Source: Pirellulales bacterium (GTDB lineage Bacteria > Planctomycetota > Planctomycetia > Pirellulales > Pirellulaceae). From it: DNA of 53,035 bases. This document shows positions 42,143 through 51,291 of this stretch, in pieces. Under the pieces are notes generated by a model. It saw nothing but the letters and a program-made list of their open reading frames with translations. It was not told where the DNA came from and ran no database searches. Location of the stretch: assembly GCA_022451045.1 (NCBI GenBank), contig JAKUOW010000010.1, positions 1 through 53,035 on the forward strand, written 5' to 3'. The position numbers were made by a program, and so were the translations under genes. Every line of letters starts with the position of its first letter. Positions within the stretch are counted from its first letter, which is position 1.

Positions 42143-43798
42143 TTAGTCTTGAATCTTTTCCGGGATTTCATCCACAGGCAGCCCGTCGATGTAGTCCGGT
42201 AATCGGTATTGGATAGGATTCCGGTTAAAATGCGTAGCGAACGTTTGCTGTGTTCCATCAAACGGCATTGTTGTTTCGGTTACAACTTCGAGATCATCGG
42301 GATTCCGCTGCAGTTGGTACTTAAGAGAGTGGTGTCGTGGCGTCAGCGTCATGATGTAATCTGAGGAATACAGGAGTCCACGTTGGATGGAGAATACTTT
42401 TACGTTCTTTCTGTAGGAGACGAGCCCCCAATCGAGAATATGAAAATCTCGCAGTTTGTATGGCACGATTCCTGCGGCATAGACAAATATTCGAGGCTTG
42501 CGATTCTGGTCACCGTGTTGCTCCCAGTGATGTTTGATTTCATCGGCCTGATCGGAAAGCAATTGCATGAACTTCGTGTAGTCTATTCTGGAAAGGCGAC
42601 GATATTCTCCAACTTTACCGGGGTTTATTGAAATTCGGTCGATGACGATCGCTTGAGCTAGTTGGCCAACAACCATAAACACCATAAGTATCGAAATCGA
42701 CTTTGAACCGAATCGGCCAGATCCGAGAGTTGATTGATCATCTGAATTAGTGTCTGGAATCGTACGATCAATCCATCTCGTAACAAGTAGTGCTCCAACC
42801 GGTAGATATGGAAGTAACATCCGATATGAAAACATCATGTGGGACATGACGGTGTAGGTGCAGTAGCCAAAGAAAATAACCAGCCCGGTCATTACTCCTA
42901 GATGTTCTTTTGCAATCGATGCCATTGATGTACATGCATTTCCCCGTTTGCCGGTCCGATCAATGAGGATCCAGAGGATCACGGGCAGAAGCCCAGTGGC
43001 AATCATGAATTGGCCCATGTAGAGAATCGCTGCCCATTGTTCTTCGCCGTGGGTTGGTTTGTGGTACTTGGAGGTTGGAATGATGTCGTGGAAGTACCAT
43101 TGAGAGATCGCCAACCACGTGAGTGCGATCAGCAATCCGGGAAACAACAGTCGATAAATATCTCCGAGCCACTTTTTGCCAGATCCTTTGTTTTGACGAA
43201 TGATTGATGCAGCAACATGAAACCAGAGAGGCACAGTAATGAGTACGCTGTCATATCTACCCAGAAAAGCGACTGCCAGCAAAACAGAAAACCAGATGAT
43301 GTGGCTGGTTGATTTATGTTGTGTGATCGAATGTGAAAGCGCAAAGGACAGTACAATTGCGCTTGAAAGATACATCGTTTCCAATCCACCGACCGTCCAA
43401 AATACGACGTAGGGAGACCAAAGGATGAAAAGCCACGCGATGGGCCACAACTGCTTTCTGATATCAAGAATTCGAACCGCCGTTGTAACGGCCAGCAAGT
43501 GAATTAGTACCGAACAGATTTTATGAGACCAAAGCGATGTACCGGTAATGGCATATAAGGCTGCCGCCACGATGGCATGTAGTGGAGATGTTAGGGCTGT
43601 AACAGGTTGACCTTCGTTAAAGACAAGCCCGTTTCCATCAACGAGGTTCTCACTGTAACGAAATACAATGAAGGAGTCTTCCGCCGTGAAGGAGCTAAAC
43701 CAACCAAGCAACACCAAGTGACCGACCAAAATAGCAGCTAGTAGCGGCTGGTTTTTATGGGGTGAATTAACAGCAGATTGTGAGTTTAATTCTTGCAA
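42143..43798 (-). CDS. GT-C membrane glycosyltransferase, AftB-like (first of two)
   Basis: This 551-residue membrane protein is a diverged relative of the gene after it. SFTAEDSFIVFRYSENLVDG and FNEGQPVTALTSPLH (about 38-68) match the same loop, with Glu-Asp as the likely catalytic pair. Several hydrophobic helices follow, and a soluble C-terminal part of about 170 residues ends it. It shows the same order of elements as the 511-residue protein, so the two probably arose by duplication. No sugar can be named from sequence. It is the first gene of the five-gene minus-strand run, with its promoter region at 43799-44009 shared with the RraA-like gene. Confidence 0.7.
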   Translation of the reverse strand: MQELNSQSAVNSPHKNQPLLAAILVGHLVLLGWFSSFTAEDSFIVFRYSENLVDGNGLVFNEGQPVTALTSPLHAIVAAALYAITGTSLWSHKICSVLIHLLAVTTAVRILDIRKQLWPIAWLFILWSPYVVFWTVGGLETMYLSSAIVLSFALSHSITQHKSTSHIIWFSVLLAVAFLGRYDSVLITVPLWFHVAASIIRQNKGSGKKWLGDIYRLLFPGLLIALTWLAISQWYFHDIIPTSKYHKPTHGEEQWAAILYMGQFMIATGLLPVILWILIDRTGKRGNACTSMASIAKEHLGVMTGLVIFFGYCTYTVMSHMMFSYRMLLPYLPVGALLVTRWIDRTIPDTNSDDQSTLGSGRFGSKSISILMVFMVVGQLAQAIVIDRISINPGKVGEYRRLSRIDYTKFMQLLSDQADEIKHHWEQHGDQNRKPRIFVYAAGIVPYKLRDFHILDWGLVSYRKNVKVFSIQRGLLYSSDYIMTLTPRHHSLKYQLQRNPDDLEVVTETTMPFDGTQQTFATHFNRNPIQYRLPDYIDGLPVDEIPEKIQD

Positions 43799-44009
43799 TG
43801 AATCTCGACTCTACTTGTTAGGGCGATATTGATCCATTTCTGATATCGACGTGTTTTTATGTTTGGCTGCTTGGTTCTAATGCTCACAGTGTATTAACAT
43901 GTGTGTGAGGCCCAATAGTGTCAGCTATACGGGTTATTCAGGCTACAATCGACTGGCCATGAGCTGACAAACACCATTTGATAATTACTTTCACTATCCC
44001 AACAAGAAT

Positions 44010-44678
44010 ATGACAGAAGCTCAACCGGAAGAAATCACCTTTGAGATGATGAGGGAAGTCTTGTATTCCGCCGTCGTCTCAGATGCATTAGATGGTCTCG
44101 GTTATAAGAACCAGTCACCACGGATACAGATCCCACCGCGAACCACTGGCGACGTACTAGTGGGTCGCTGCAAGACGACCGCTTGGGAAGATATCGATTT
44201 CGAAGATCCTTCGCCTTACGAATTGGAACTCAAGGCCGTCGACGAGTGTACTCAGGATGATGTGCTGGTCTGTGCTGCAAACGGATCTATGCATTCTGGC
44301 ATATGGGGAGAATTACTTAGTACCGCGGCAAGTAATCGCGGCTGCGTTGGTGCCATCGTCGATGGTGCTGTGCGTGATATTACGAAGATGACTGAGATGG
44401 GTTTTAACGTCTACGCCCGGTCCACGTGTGTTTATGACAGCTTGAATCGCCAGAGAGTGATTGCAGTTGATGAGCCCGTGCAGATTGACGGCGTAACTTT
44501 CAGTGCCGGGGATGTTGTCATTGCCGACTGTGACGGGGTGGTGGTGATACCTCGTGAGATCGAAGATGAGGCAATTAAAGCGGCCTGGGTGAAAGTACAT
44601 AGTGAAAACGTGACCCGAGACGCCATCAAAAATGGAATGCTGGCGAGCGAGGTCTATGAAAAGTACGGGGTACTGTAA
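44010..44678 (+). CDS. RraA-like protein (HMG/CHA aldolase family)
   Basis: This 222-residue protein is of the RraA-like family. Members include 4-hydroxy-4-methyl-2-oxoglutarate/4-carboxy-4-hydroxy-2-oxoadipate aldolases and the RNase E regulator RraA. SDALDGLGYKNQSPRI (about 21-36), GCVGAIVDGAVRDITKM (about 111-127, with the conserved Arg-Asp) and DVVIADCDGVVVIPRE (about 169-184) are the family marks. Proteins like this often act as aldolases with a divalent metal, or are linked to breakdown genes. The stop is three bases before the M81-type peptidase, so they are probably co-translated. Confidence 0.85.
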   Translation: MTEAQPEEITFEMMREVLYSAVVSDALDGLGYKNQSPRIQIPPRTTGDVLVGRCKTTAWEDIDFEDPSPYELELKAVDECTQDDVLVCAANGSMHSGIWGELLSTAASNRGCVGAIVDGAVRDITKMTEMGFNVYARSTCVYDSLNRQRVIAVDEPVQIDGVTFSAGDVVIADCDGVVVIPREIEDEAIKAAWVKVHSENVTRDAIKNGMLASEVYEKYGVL

Positions 44679-44681
44679 CAC

Positions 44682-46184
44682 ATGCGGGTTGGCATTCTGG
44701 CGTTGCTGCATGAATCAAACACATTCATCAGTGAACCAACGACGTTTGAAGCATTTGAGCGTGACTGGCTGTTTACAGGTGAGCAGGTGCGCAAGCAAAT
44801 TGCAGACACTCATCATGAAGTTGCTGGTTTCTTCAAGGGACTCGAAGAACATGAGCAGACCATTACTGCGGTTCCGCTATTCGCTGCCCGAACGACTCCC
44901 TATGGTCCGATCACGGAAGAAGCTTTCTCCCAGTTAGTCGAACTGTTGCTTACCGAGCTAAAGAAGGCCATGCCGCTTGACGGGATAATGGTTGCTCCTC
45001 ATGGTGCGACAGTAAGTGAGGCATTTCCGGATGCGGACGGATACTGGCTTACCCGTGTGCGTGAAGTCGCGGGAGATGATATTCCAATTATCGGTACATT
45101 GGATCCACATGCTAATCTTTCACGTGACATGGTGAAGAGCTGCAATGCCTTGATTGCCTACCGTTCTAATCCCCATTTGGATCAATTCAAGGTTGGTCGC
45201 GATGCAGCTCTGATGATGGGTGATACGCTTGCCGGTAAAATTACTCCGATGATGTCGGCCGCACTGCCTCCAGTTGCTATTAGTATTCAAAAGCAGGAAA
45301 CCACGGCCGAGCCGTGTTTATCACTTTACGAAGTTGCAGATGAGCAACTCAGTCAACCAAACGTGTTGAGTAACAGTGTTATGCTCGGCTTTCCATACGC
45401 AGATGTGGAAGAAATGGGATCGGCATTCATTGTCGTGACCAATAATGATGATCAGCTCGGAGAAGATCTGGTTCTTGAATTATCAGACTATCTCTGGGAG
45501 CACCGTGAAGAATTTGATGGCGATCTTCTGAGTATCGACGAGTGTCTCGAGCAGTGTCGTACTCTCGATGGGCCCATTTGTTTGCTCGATATGGGTGACA
45601 ATGTCGGGGGTGGTTCGACTGCCGATGGTACGCTTCTATTGCATGCGATTGAGGATGATCCACCAGGCAAAACGTTTATCTGTCTTTACGATCCAGAGAC
45701 TATTGAGCAGCTCAATGGTCTAAGTCCCGGTGACTCGGCAAAGGTCACCGTTGGCGGAAAAACGGATGATCTACATGGAGAACCGTGGACAGGTGATGTA
45801 AAGATCATTGGTTTCTACGACGGGAAATTCACGGAATCCAAGCCTCGTCACGGTGGCATGACTCATTGTGATCAGGGCCCCACTGTTGTTGTTGAAACGG
45901 ATCACGGCACAACGATTATGATCACGTCGCAGCGTCAATTCCCATTTAGCATTAGCCAACTCACGACATTTGATATTCAACCATCGGATTATCATATCTT
46001 AGTGGCCAAAGGTGTTAATGCACCGATTGCTGCATACCAACCGGTTTGCAATAACATGCTACGGGTAAATACACCGGGCGTTACGACAGCAGATATGCGA
46101 CATCTTCATTACGAGAACCGCCGTGATCCACTCTATCCGCTTGAAGATGACTTTGACCCGCAACGGACAACATGGCTTGTGTGA
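44682..46184 (+). CDS. M81 family metallopeptidase (MlrC-like)
   Basis: This 500-residue enzyme is of the M81/MlrC family, named after microcystinase C, which cuts linearised microcystin and small peptides using zinc. LLHESNTFISEPTTF (about 8-22), VAPHGATVSEAFPD (about 103-116), IGTLDPHANLS (about 136-146, Asp and His as likely metal ligands) and AYRSNPHLDQ are the key parts. LDMGDNVGGGSTADGT and DQGPTVVVETDHG lie in the second half. The family is common beside breakdown genes in proteobacteria and planctomycetes. Only three bases separate it from the RraA-like gene. The natural substrate here is unknown; no microcystin link is implied. Confidence 0.88.
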   Translation: MRVGILALLHESNTFISEPTTFEAFERDWLFTGEQVRKQIADTHHEVAGFFKGLEEHEQTITAVPLFAARTTPYGPITEEAFSQLVELLLTELKKAMPLDGIMVAPHGATVSEAFPDADGYWLTRVREVAGDDIPIIGTLDPHANLSRDMVKSCNALIAYRSNPHLDQFKVGRDAALMMGDTLAGKITPMMSAALPPVAISIQKQETTAEPCLSLYEVADEQLSQPNVLSNSVMLGFPYADVEEMGSAFIVVTNNDDQLGEDLVLELSDYLWEHREEFDGDLLSIDECLEQCRTLDGPICLLDMGDNVGGGSTADGTLLLHAIEDDPPGKTFICLYDPETIEQLNGLSPGDSAKVTVGGKTDDLHGEPWTGDVKIIGFYDGKFTESKPRHGGMTHCDQGPTVVVETDHGTTIMITSQRQFPFSISQLTTFDIQPSDYHILVAKGVNAPIAAYQPVCNNMLRVNTPGVTTADMRHLHYENRRDPLYPLEDDFDPQRTTWLV

Positions 46185-46197
46185 ACGGATTTTCTGG

Positions 46198-46806
46198 CTA
46201 CTGCTTTGCTAAGGTTCGCTTCAAGAGAAACCCAACGCATGTGATTGCTCCAAGTAGTGTGAGCGGTGGCAGTGAACCATGCCATGATGTGACGTTTAAC
46301 CAGCCTTGCCAACCCATAAATGTCAGGTGTAGCAAAGTTAAGATCAGGACCAGTGTACCTAGCCCGGGTATCAGGCTTTTCGAGATTTGTGCACCCTGAC
46401 TACTGTCCGATGTTCTCATCAGAATCAGTAGGCAAAGCGACGCCATGATGCTGGCGAGCATGGAAACCTGAGCATACCAATGAAGTCGATGGGTTATCGA
46501 GTCGCTGAGCTTTTCAAAGTAATTCTGTGAAAATAAGATCAGCGTTGCGATGACATGAAGAAATATGCAGCCAGCGGCCAGTAAGCCCAAGTCGCGACGG
46601 TCTTGTTTGGATCGAATAAGGCCAGCAATTCCAAATAACACCAAACCGGTAACTGCGATCGCCTTATTTGTAATGAATAACGGAATGTCGTGAACAGAAA
46701 CATCTCCGCAATAGCAATACCTGATGATGGCGTAGACCAAACTCACAAGAAAGGTCATGCATGTCGTTTTTTGACTACGATTCATCTGAGTTTCAGGTGC
46801 CATCAT
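46198..46806 (-). CDS. Hypothetical membrane protein
   Basis: I do not recognise this gene. The 202-residue product has about five hydrophobic segments, including MTFLVSLVYAIIRYCYC, KAIAVTGLVLFGIAGLI, LGLLAAGCIFLHVIATLILF, VSMLASIMASLCLLILM and LIPGLGTLVLILTLLHLTF. The remainder is short polar loops. A basic C-terminus (FLLKRTLAKQ) suggests the end is inside the cell. No family marks are seen. Its stop lies 13 bases from the stop of the M81 gene, so they converge. It is divergent from the DUF523 gene. Confidence 0.7.
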   Translation of the reverse strand: MMAPETQMNRSQKTTCMTFLVSLVYAIIRYCYCGDVSVHDIPLFITNKAIAVTGLVLFGIAGLIRSKQDRRDLGLLAAGCIFLHVIATLILFSQNYFEKLSDSITHRLHWYAQVSMLASIMASLCLLILMRTSDSSQGAQISKSLIPGLGTLVLILTLLHLTFMGWQGWLNVTSWHGSLPPLTLLGAITCVGFLLKRTLAKQ

Positions 46807-46899
46807 CGGGGGAAAGTTAATCGAGTATACCGTTATGGCGTATGCTGTTGTATATACGGTTAGCCGCCTTCGTTAATAGAACGCCTTTGGTGCGAGACT

Positions 46900-47412
46900 A
46901 TGCCTAAAAAACCAGTAGTCGCTATTTCTTCCTGTCTTGTCGGGCAGCGCGTGAGATATGATGGCAACGATAAACTGCAGGATTGGATTGATGAATTGAA
47001 CAACGATTTATCGCTTGTTCCGGTGTGCCCGGAGTTTGAACTAGGCATGGGTGTACCACGAGAGAAAATTCAGCTCGAGTGGTCCGAAGATGGTGTTCAG
47101 TTATTTGGTATAGATTCCCGTAAGAACTGGACATTCTTAATGACCAAATATGCTGAAGAGCGTTGCGAAGCGCTGGATAATATGGACCTTTGTGGTTTCA
47201 TTCTAAAATCACGATCACCTAGCTGCGGGATTGCAAACGTACATGTGCATAACTGTGAAGAGCCGAGGACAGCTAGTGGTCGATTTGCAAAAACGGTACT
47301 AAGTAAGTGGCCTGAGCTACCGGTGGTAGATGAGACGATGTTGAATTTAAATCATTTGCGCCAGGAATTTGTTGCCAAGGTTTGCAGTTATCAGCAAGCA
47401 TATCGATCTTGA
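46900..47412 (+). CDS. DUF523 family protein
   Basis: This is a DUF523 protein of 170 residues. SSCLVGQRVRYDGNDK (about 10-25) is the family opening, with the conserved Cys and the RYDG part. VPVCPEFELGMGVPREKIQL (about 37-56) and CGFILKSRSPSCGI (about 97-110, the SPSCG motif) give the rest of the cysteine set, which might hold a metal or an Fe-S cluster. The family is small and its function is not settled. The gene stands alone and is 93 bases from the divergent membrane protein. The last residues, YQQAYRS, are variable. Confidence 0.9.
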   Translation: MPKKPVVAISSCLVGQRVRYDGNDKLQDWIDELNNDLSLVPVCPEFELGMGVPREKIQLEWSEDGVQLFGIDSRKNWTFLMTKYAEERCEALDNMDLCGFILKSRSPSCGIANVHVHNCEEPRTASGRFAKTVLSKWPELPVVDETMLNLNHLRQEFVAKVCSYQQAYRS

Positions 47413-47484
47413 TTGAATCTTCTCATGGCACGATGATACGCACCGTGCTCAAACTCAGGTAATAGCCTAGTAAAAGAAGAAACT

Positions 47485-47907
47485 GTGCGCCGTCTACTTA
47501 CTGCCATTATATTACTGAGCCTTACCCTACCCCTTATGGCTGACGATGAGTCTGCAGATACCAAGGGCCAGACTGTGCAAGGCACATGGGTGCTTCAATC
47601 TGCCATCGCCGAAGGAAATACAGTGCTAACCAAAGGTGCTGCTGAAATTACGCTCGGTAAAGAGACTTATCTAACTAAAATGAGTGGAAAGATCGTGGAT
47701 AAAGGTACGTATATTGAGAACAAGAAGCAGAAGCCGTGGCGCATGGATTTCATGAGCAAGCAACTTAATAGCAAGCTACAGACGATTTACAAGTTAGAAA
47801 AGGGTCAGCTGATTGTATGTTACGAAATCGGTAAAGACACGATGCACCCAAAAGCCTTCGATGCAGGGCGGCCCGGCGTAGTGCTTATAATGTATAAACG
47901 AAAGTAG
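47485..47907 (+). CDS. Secreted TIGR03067-type protein
   Basis: This is a 140-residue exported protein that fits TIGR03067, a small-protein domain found mainly in planctomycetes, of unknown role. The start is GTG 47485, preceded by AAGAAGAA. A short signal peptide (LLTAIILLSLTLPLMA, cleavage about 18) is followed by VQGTWVLQSAIAEGN (the domain's GTW opening) and ITLGKETYLTK. KGTYIEN and QTIYKLEKGQLIVCYE resemble its strands, and FDAGRPGVVLIMYKRK is the end. A small barrel-like fold is likely. Whether it sits in the membrane or is secreted cannot be told. It converges on the AIM24 operon, 7 bases from its end. Confidence 0.75.
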   Translation: MRRLLTAIILLSLTLPLMADDESADTKGQTVQGTWVLQSAIAEGNTVLTKGAAEITLGKETYLTKMSGKIVDKGTYIENKKQKPWRMDFMSKQLNSKLQTIYKLEKGQLIVCYEIGKDTMHPKAFDAGRPGVVLIMYKRK

Positions 47908-47914
47908 CTGGATC

Positions 47915-48622
47915 TTAGTCTGTGTTTACGGGTCTGAACGGATTGACCCAACTTAATAAGCTTGGGACCTGTCTGGTTTGAATCCAGAGTTTGCCTTGGC
48001 CTGAAAACTGACAGACAAACCCTTCTCCGCCGAAGAAGAAACTCTTTATACCTGTACCACCAGCTCGTAGTCCTGGCAGGGTAGTTACTCTGTAGTCCAG
48101 GGTGGATTCAAATGCGACGACATAACCGGTATCGACGTAATACTGGTCCGTTACATCGACTTCCAGAATAGCTCCGTACGAATTGAAAAATATATCTCCT
48201 GTACCGGATGCTTTAAGGAGCACGAGACCTTCACCGGAAAAGAAGCCCTTCATTAATCCTTGAAGTTTTCCAGAGATTTCTACTCCTTGAGTGTGCAGCA
48301 TGTATGCGCCTCGTTGCAGGATCAAATCACTGGCACCGGTGAGGTAGTAGTGCACCGAATCCCCTGGTTGACCCGCGGCAAAAGTAACTTCTCCAGGTCC
48401 ACCTTCGGCTGTGTAGGTATTGATGATCATACTTTCGCCGCCAAATGCGCGGCCAAGTGTCTTTTTGATTCCACCTTTAAAGCCTGCTTTCAGTTTGATA
48501 TTGCTATCCATCGAAGCCATAGCAGACGGTTCGCTGAAGATGGATTCACCATCACCGAGATTGACCGTGACGAGCGTAAAGTCCGGCCGTTGAGATAATT
48601 CATAATTGAGCGTTGATTGCAT
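47915..48622 (-). CDS. AIM24-family protein (third in the operon)
   Basis: This is an AIM24/TIGR00266-type protein of 235 residues. The family has a beta-rich fold and is known from yeast mitochondria (Aim24) and many bacteria, where its role is unclear. GESIFSEPSAMASMD (about 25-39), GEVTFAAGQPGDSVHYYL, FFSGEGLVLLKASGTGDIFF and YVDTGYVVAFEST match the two sister genes upstream. This copy has TYTAEGGPG and a C-terminal extension KLWIQTRQVP that is longer than in the others. It has an AAAGGAT ribosome site and lies 35 bases after the second copy. It is the last gene of the M48 operon. Confidence 0.9.
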   Translation of the reverse strand: MQSTLNYELSQRPDFTLVTVNLGDGESIFSEPSAMASMDSNIKLKAGFKGGIKKTLGRAFGGESMIINTYTAEGGPGEVTFAAGQPGDSVHYYLTGASDLILQRGAYMLHTQGVEISGKLQGLMKGFFSGEGLVLLKASGTGDIFFNSYGAILEVDVTDQYYVDTGYVVAFESTLDYRVTTLPGLRAGGTGIKSFFFGGEGFVCQFSGQGKLWIQTRQVPSLLSWVNPFRPVNTD

Positions 48623-48657
48623 CGTTCTATCCTTTTGATTTGGCTGGGCTCGAAATT

Positions 48658-49341
48658 CTAGCGAGGTTTGAGGTCCGGCGCTAACGCCTTGCCAAAGCTA
48701 GGTGGATTGTGTGACTGACAATACAGTTTTCCTTGTCCCTGGAATTTGCAAACGAGGCCTTCACCGCCGAGCATACTTCCGATAAGAGACGCTCCGGCTT
48801 TTCCAACCTTGAATTGCAATGTGTCTTCAAAGGCAACAATGTGTCCGGTGTCGACAGTGTATTCACCATTTACATCCACTTCGTAAATAGCTCCGAAGCT
48901 GTTAAGGAATACATCTCCAACGCCGGTGCATTTCACCCAAAACAGCCCTTCACCACTAAAGATACCTGAAGTGATTCCCTGCCAGGTCGTGTCGATTTCG
49001 ATGCCTGGTGTGCTGGCCATCCAGCTGGTACCTTGTACGACGATTGTCCCACCGGTTAATTGATGATGGACGATATCTCCCAAGTGTGCGGGGCCGATTA
49101 ACAGTGATTGGCCGTCGGCTTTCGATTCAAAGTGATTAAGAAAAAAGCTCTCGCCGGAGAACATCCTCTTAATCCCCTTCATGATTCCACCTTTGCCACC
49201 ACGACTTCTTGAAGTTGTCTCGACACCGATGTTAGGCGACATAGCGATCATCGCGCCAACTTCACACGTGATTGCCTCACCTGCATTTAGCACTAAGTGG
49301 GCAACGGCGGAAGCTGGTTGACACAGAATTTTATATTGCAT
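48658..49341 (-). CDS. AIM24-family protein (second in the operon)
   Basis: This is the second AIM24/TIGR00266-type copy, 227 residues. LVLNAGEAITCEVGAMIAMS (about 17-36), FSGESFFLNHFESKADGQ, GTSWMASTPGIEID and FSGEGLFWVKCTGVGDVFL (about 126-144) repeat the family order. VDTGHIVAFEDTLQFKVGKA is the best-kept stretch across the three copies. It differs from its sisters in a basic patch (TSRSRGGKGGIMKGIKRM, about 43-60). An AGGAGC ribosome site precedes the ATG. It starts 27 bases after the first copy. Confidence 0.9.
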   Translation of the reverse strand: MQYKILCQPASAVAHLVLNAGEAITCEVGAMIAMSPNIGVETTSRSRGGKGGIMKGIKRMFSGESFFLNHFESKADGQSLLIGPAHLGDIVHHQLTGGTIVVQGTSWMASTPGIEIDTTWQGITSGIFSGEGLFWVKCTGVGDVFLNSFGAIYEVDVNGEYTVDTGHIVAFEDTLQFKVGKAGASLIGSMLGGEGLVCKFQGQGKLYCQSHNPPSFGKALAPDLKPR

Positions 49342-49368
49342 GATTACGTGCTCCTAAGCTGTACGCCT

Positions 49369-50025
49369 TTACCAAAGATGTGAATTAATCCAGCCAGTCA
49401 GACCGGATGTGGAACGGCTTTGCATATAGATTCGCCCGGGACCTTTTATTCGCGTCACCAGTCCTTCACCACTGAAGAAACTGGAGAAGATACCGCCGGC
49501 CATGCCGACCTTGATGCCGATACTCGGTTCATAAGCAACGAGGTGCCCACTATCGACTACGTAGGTATCCTGAATTTCTTTCACGAAGATGCCACCGTAA
49601 CAGCCAAACCAAATCTTGCCCGTTCCGGTTACCTTCAAACGGAAGAGACCTTCACGTCCGATGAAGCTGGCAAATCCTGCCCATCCTAGTTTCAACTTCA
49701 CGCCAGGTTCACTTGCAATGTAGGCGCCCGGCTGTAAATACATCGTCGTATTGTTGAGTTCGAGGCATTCGATATCGCCAGGCCAGGCTTGTGTAACGAC
49801 GAGTTCTCCACCGGTCTCCGTGGAAAACTCATTGATGAACAGTGATTCACCTCCGAGGAACTTCCTCGTGAGTCCTTTAAACAATCCACCGTTGAGTTTT
49901 GTTTTCATGTTGATGGTGGAGTCCATACTTGCCATGGCATCAGACTCACAGGTGATCGTTTCACCCGGTTCGAGCTGAAATCTGATATTGGCAAAGGATG
50001 GCTTATTTCGGATTTCACTTTGCAT
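49369..50025 (-). CDS. AIM24-family protein (first in the operon)
   Basis: This is the first AIM24/TIGR00266-type copy, 218 residues. FQLEPGETITCESDAMASMD (about 16-35), FLGGESLFINEFSTE (about 56-70), GRIYMQSR and SGHLVAYEPSIGIKVGMA match its sisters. It diverges in ECLELNNTTMYLQPG and in FIGREGLFRLKV, where the other copies have SGEGL. AAGGAA lies before the ATG. It starts 29 bases after the M48 protease gene, so the four genes form one transcription unit. Confidence 0.9.
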   Translation of the reverse strand: MQSEIRNKPSFANIRFQLEPGETITCESDAMASMDSTINMKTKLNGGLFKGLTRKFLGGESLFINEFSTETGGELVVTQAWPGDIECLELNNTTMYLQPGAYIASEPGVKLKLGWAGFASFIGREGLFRLKVTGTGKIWFGCYGGIFVKEIQDTYVVDSGHLVAYEPSIGIKVGMAGGIFSSFFSGEGLVTRIKGPGRIYMQSRSTSGLTGWINSHLW

Positions 50026-50054
50026 TGATCATTTCCTTATAAACATAGGCAGTG

Positions 50055-51206
50055 TTACGGCGCTAAATTCAATTCGGCTTCATCTTCAATGGCCGGTCTG
50101 GCATCTAGTGCTGTTAATACCGCATCCCAATTAAGATCGAGTGATTTAAATTGTTTTGGTTCATAGCCTTCGAGGATCTTGGAGATCTCATCGACGCGGT
50201 GCTGATGTTCAGGGTGAGTGCTAAACCAACCCGGCATCGCTCCGGTCGTACCGATATCTTCCTTTTCCATAATCGCGAAAAACTCAGCCAGTCCCATCGG
50301 ATCGATACCGGCTTCATACAACATGCGTACGCCTTCTAAGTCCGCTTCTGTCTCATCGTCCCGGCTATATGAATTGATCGTTGCAAACTCGAATAACCCT
50401 ACGGCAACCGCGAGTATACCCTCTACGTCACCAAGTAACACGGAAAAGGCAATTGCAGCTCCTGCTGTTTGAGCCAGCCGTTTCAGGCCGTGTCGCTTCG
50501 TGACATGCGCCATTTCATGTGCAATTACCCCGGCAACCTGTTCAGGCCGTTGAGATTTTTCTATAAGGCCAGTGAAGACGACGATATATCCGCCAGGAAG
50601 TGCATATGCGTTCATAATTGGGTAGTCCATAACTCGCACAGTGTATTGAAAGTCTGTACTCGCACCATGTGGTTTCAATTGGTCTACCATGGAGGTAATC
50701 GCATCTACCACCACCGGGTCGTCTACCTCAACCCCCGGATGTTCCATCGACTCAAAAGCTGTTTTGCCGAGTTGCTCGTCAAAGCTTGTTGGTAACGCTG
50801 CGACCAGACCGTGTGCTGCCATTCGCAACCCGTAATAGCATCCAATTCCAATTCCCCCGAGAAGTAGGAGCAGGAATACGAAGTTGCGTCTTGAAGCTCG
50901 TCGGTGTGTTTTCGTGTTGCTTCGGAACGCCTCGAGTCGGTCATAGACAGCCGCTCCGCCAATTCGTTCAACGGTTGCTAAAAATTGTTTGTTCTCACAA
51001 AAGATGGTGAGAGATCGGTCTTCATTACGGCAAAAGATCATTTTGCCGCTGCTACCGCCTCGCTCAAATTGGATATCCGTAAACGGCAGTCGAAATTCGC
51101 TTCCGTCAGGTGTGCTGGCGTGTAATTCATAGGTTTTGATGGTGATTTCCACTCCGGACCGACCGCCGGGAATTGCTTCGCTAAAAACACCACCTTGAAA
51201 TTGCAT
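50055..51206 (-). CDS. Membrane-anchored M48 family metalloprotease
   Basis: This is a zinc metalloprotease of the M48 group, 383 residues. The N-terminal 100 residues form a PH-like or beta-rich part (IKTYELHAST, GKMIFCRNEDRSLTIFC). A single membrane helix lies at about 109-126 (FVFLLLLLGGIGIGCYYG). The protease domain follows, with IAHEMAHVTKRHG (His230, Glu231 and His234) and SRDDETEADLEGVRML (Glu285 as the third ligand, Asp289). YALPGGYIVVFTGLI is also typical of the group. It should cut proteins at the membrane. It heads an operon with three AIM24 genes, which suggests they act together, but no target is known. Confidence 0.93.
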   Translation of the reverse strand: MQFQGGVFSEAIPGGRSGVEITIKTYELHASTPDGSEFRLPFTDIQFERGGSSGKMIFCRNEDRSLTIFCENKQFLATVERIGGAAVYDRLEAFRSNTKTHRRASRRNFVFLLLLLGGIGIGCYYGLRMAAHGLVAALPTSFDEQLGKTAFESMEHPGVEVDDPVVVDAITSMVDQLKPHGASTDFQYTVRVMDYPIMNAYALPGGYIVVFTGLIEKSQRPEQVAGVIAHEMAHVTKRHGLKRLAQTAGAAIAFSVLLGDVEGILAVAVGLFEFATINSYSRDDETEADLEGVRMLYEAGIDPMGLAEFFAIMEKEDIGTTGAMPGWFSTHPEHQHRVDEISKILEGYEPKQFKSLDLNWDAVLTALDARPAIEDEAELNLAP

Positions 51207-51291
51207 TATGCGCTTTGAATCTTTTGAGTTGAGGGAACTATGCGGTTGAGCTATTGGTCATAAATCACGCAGTCGAAAGAGTAATATTTCA

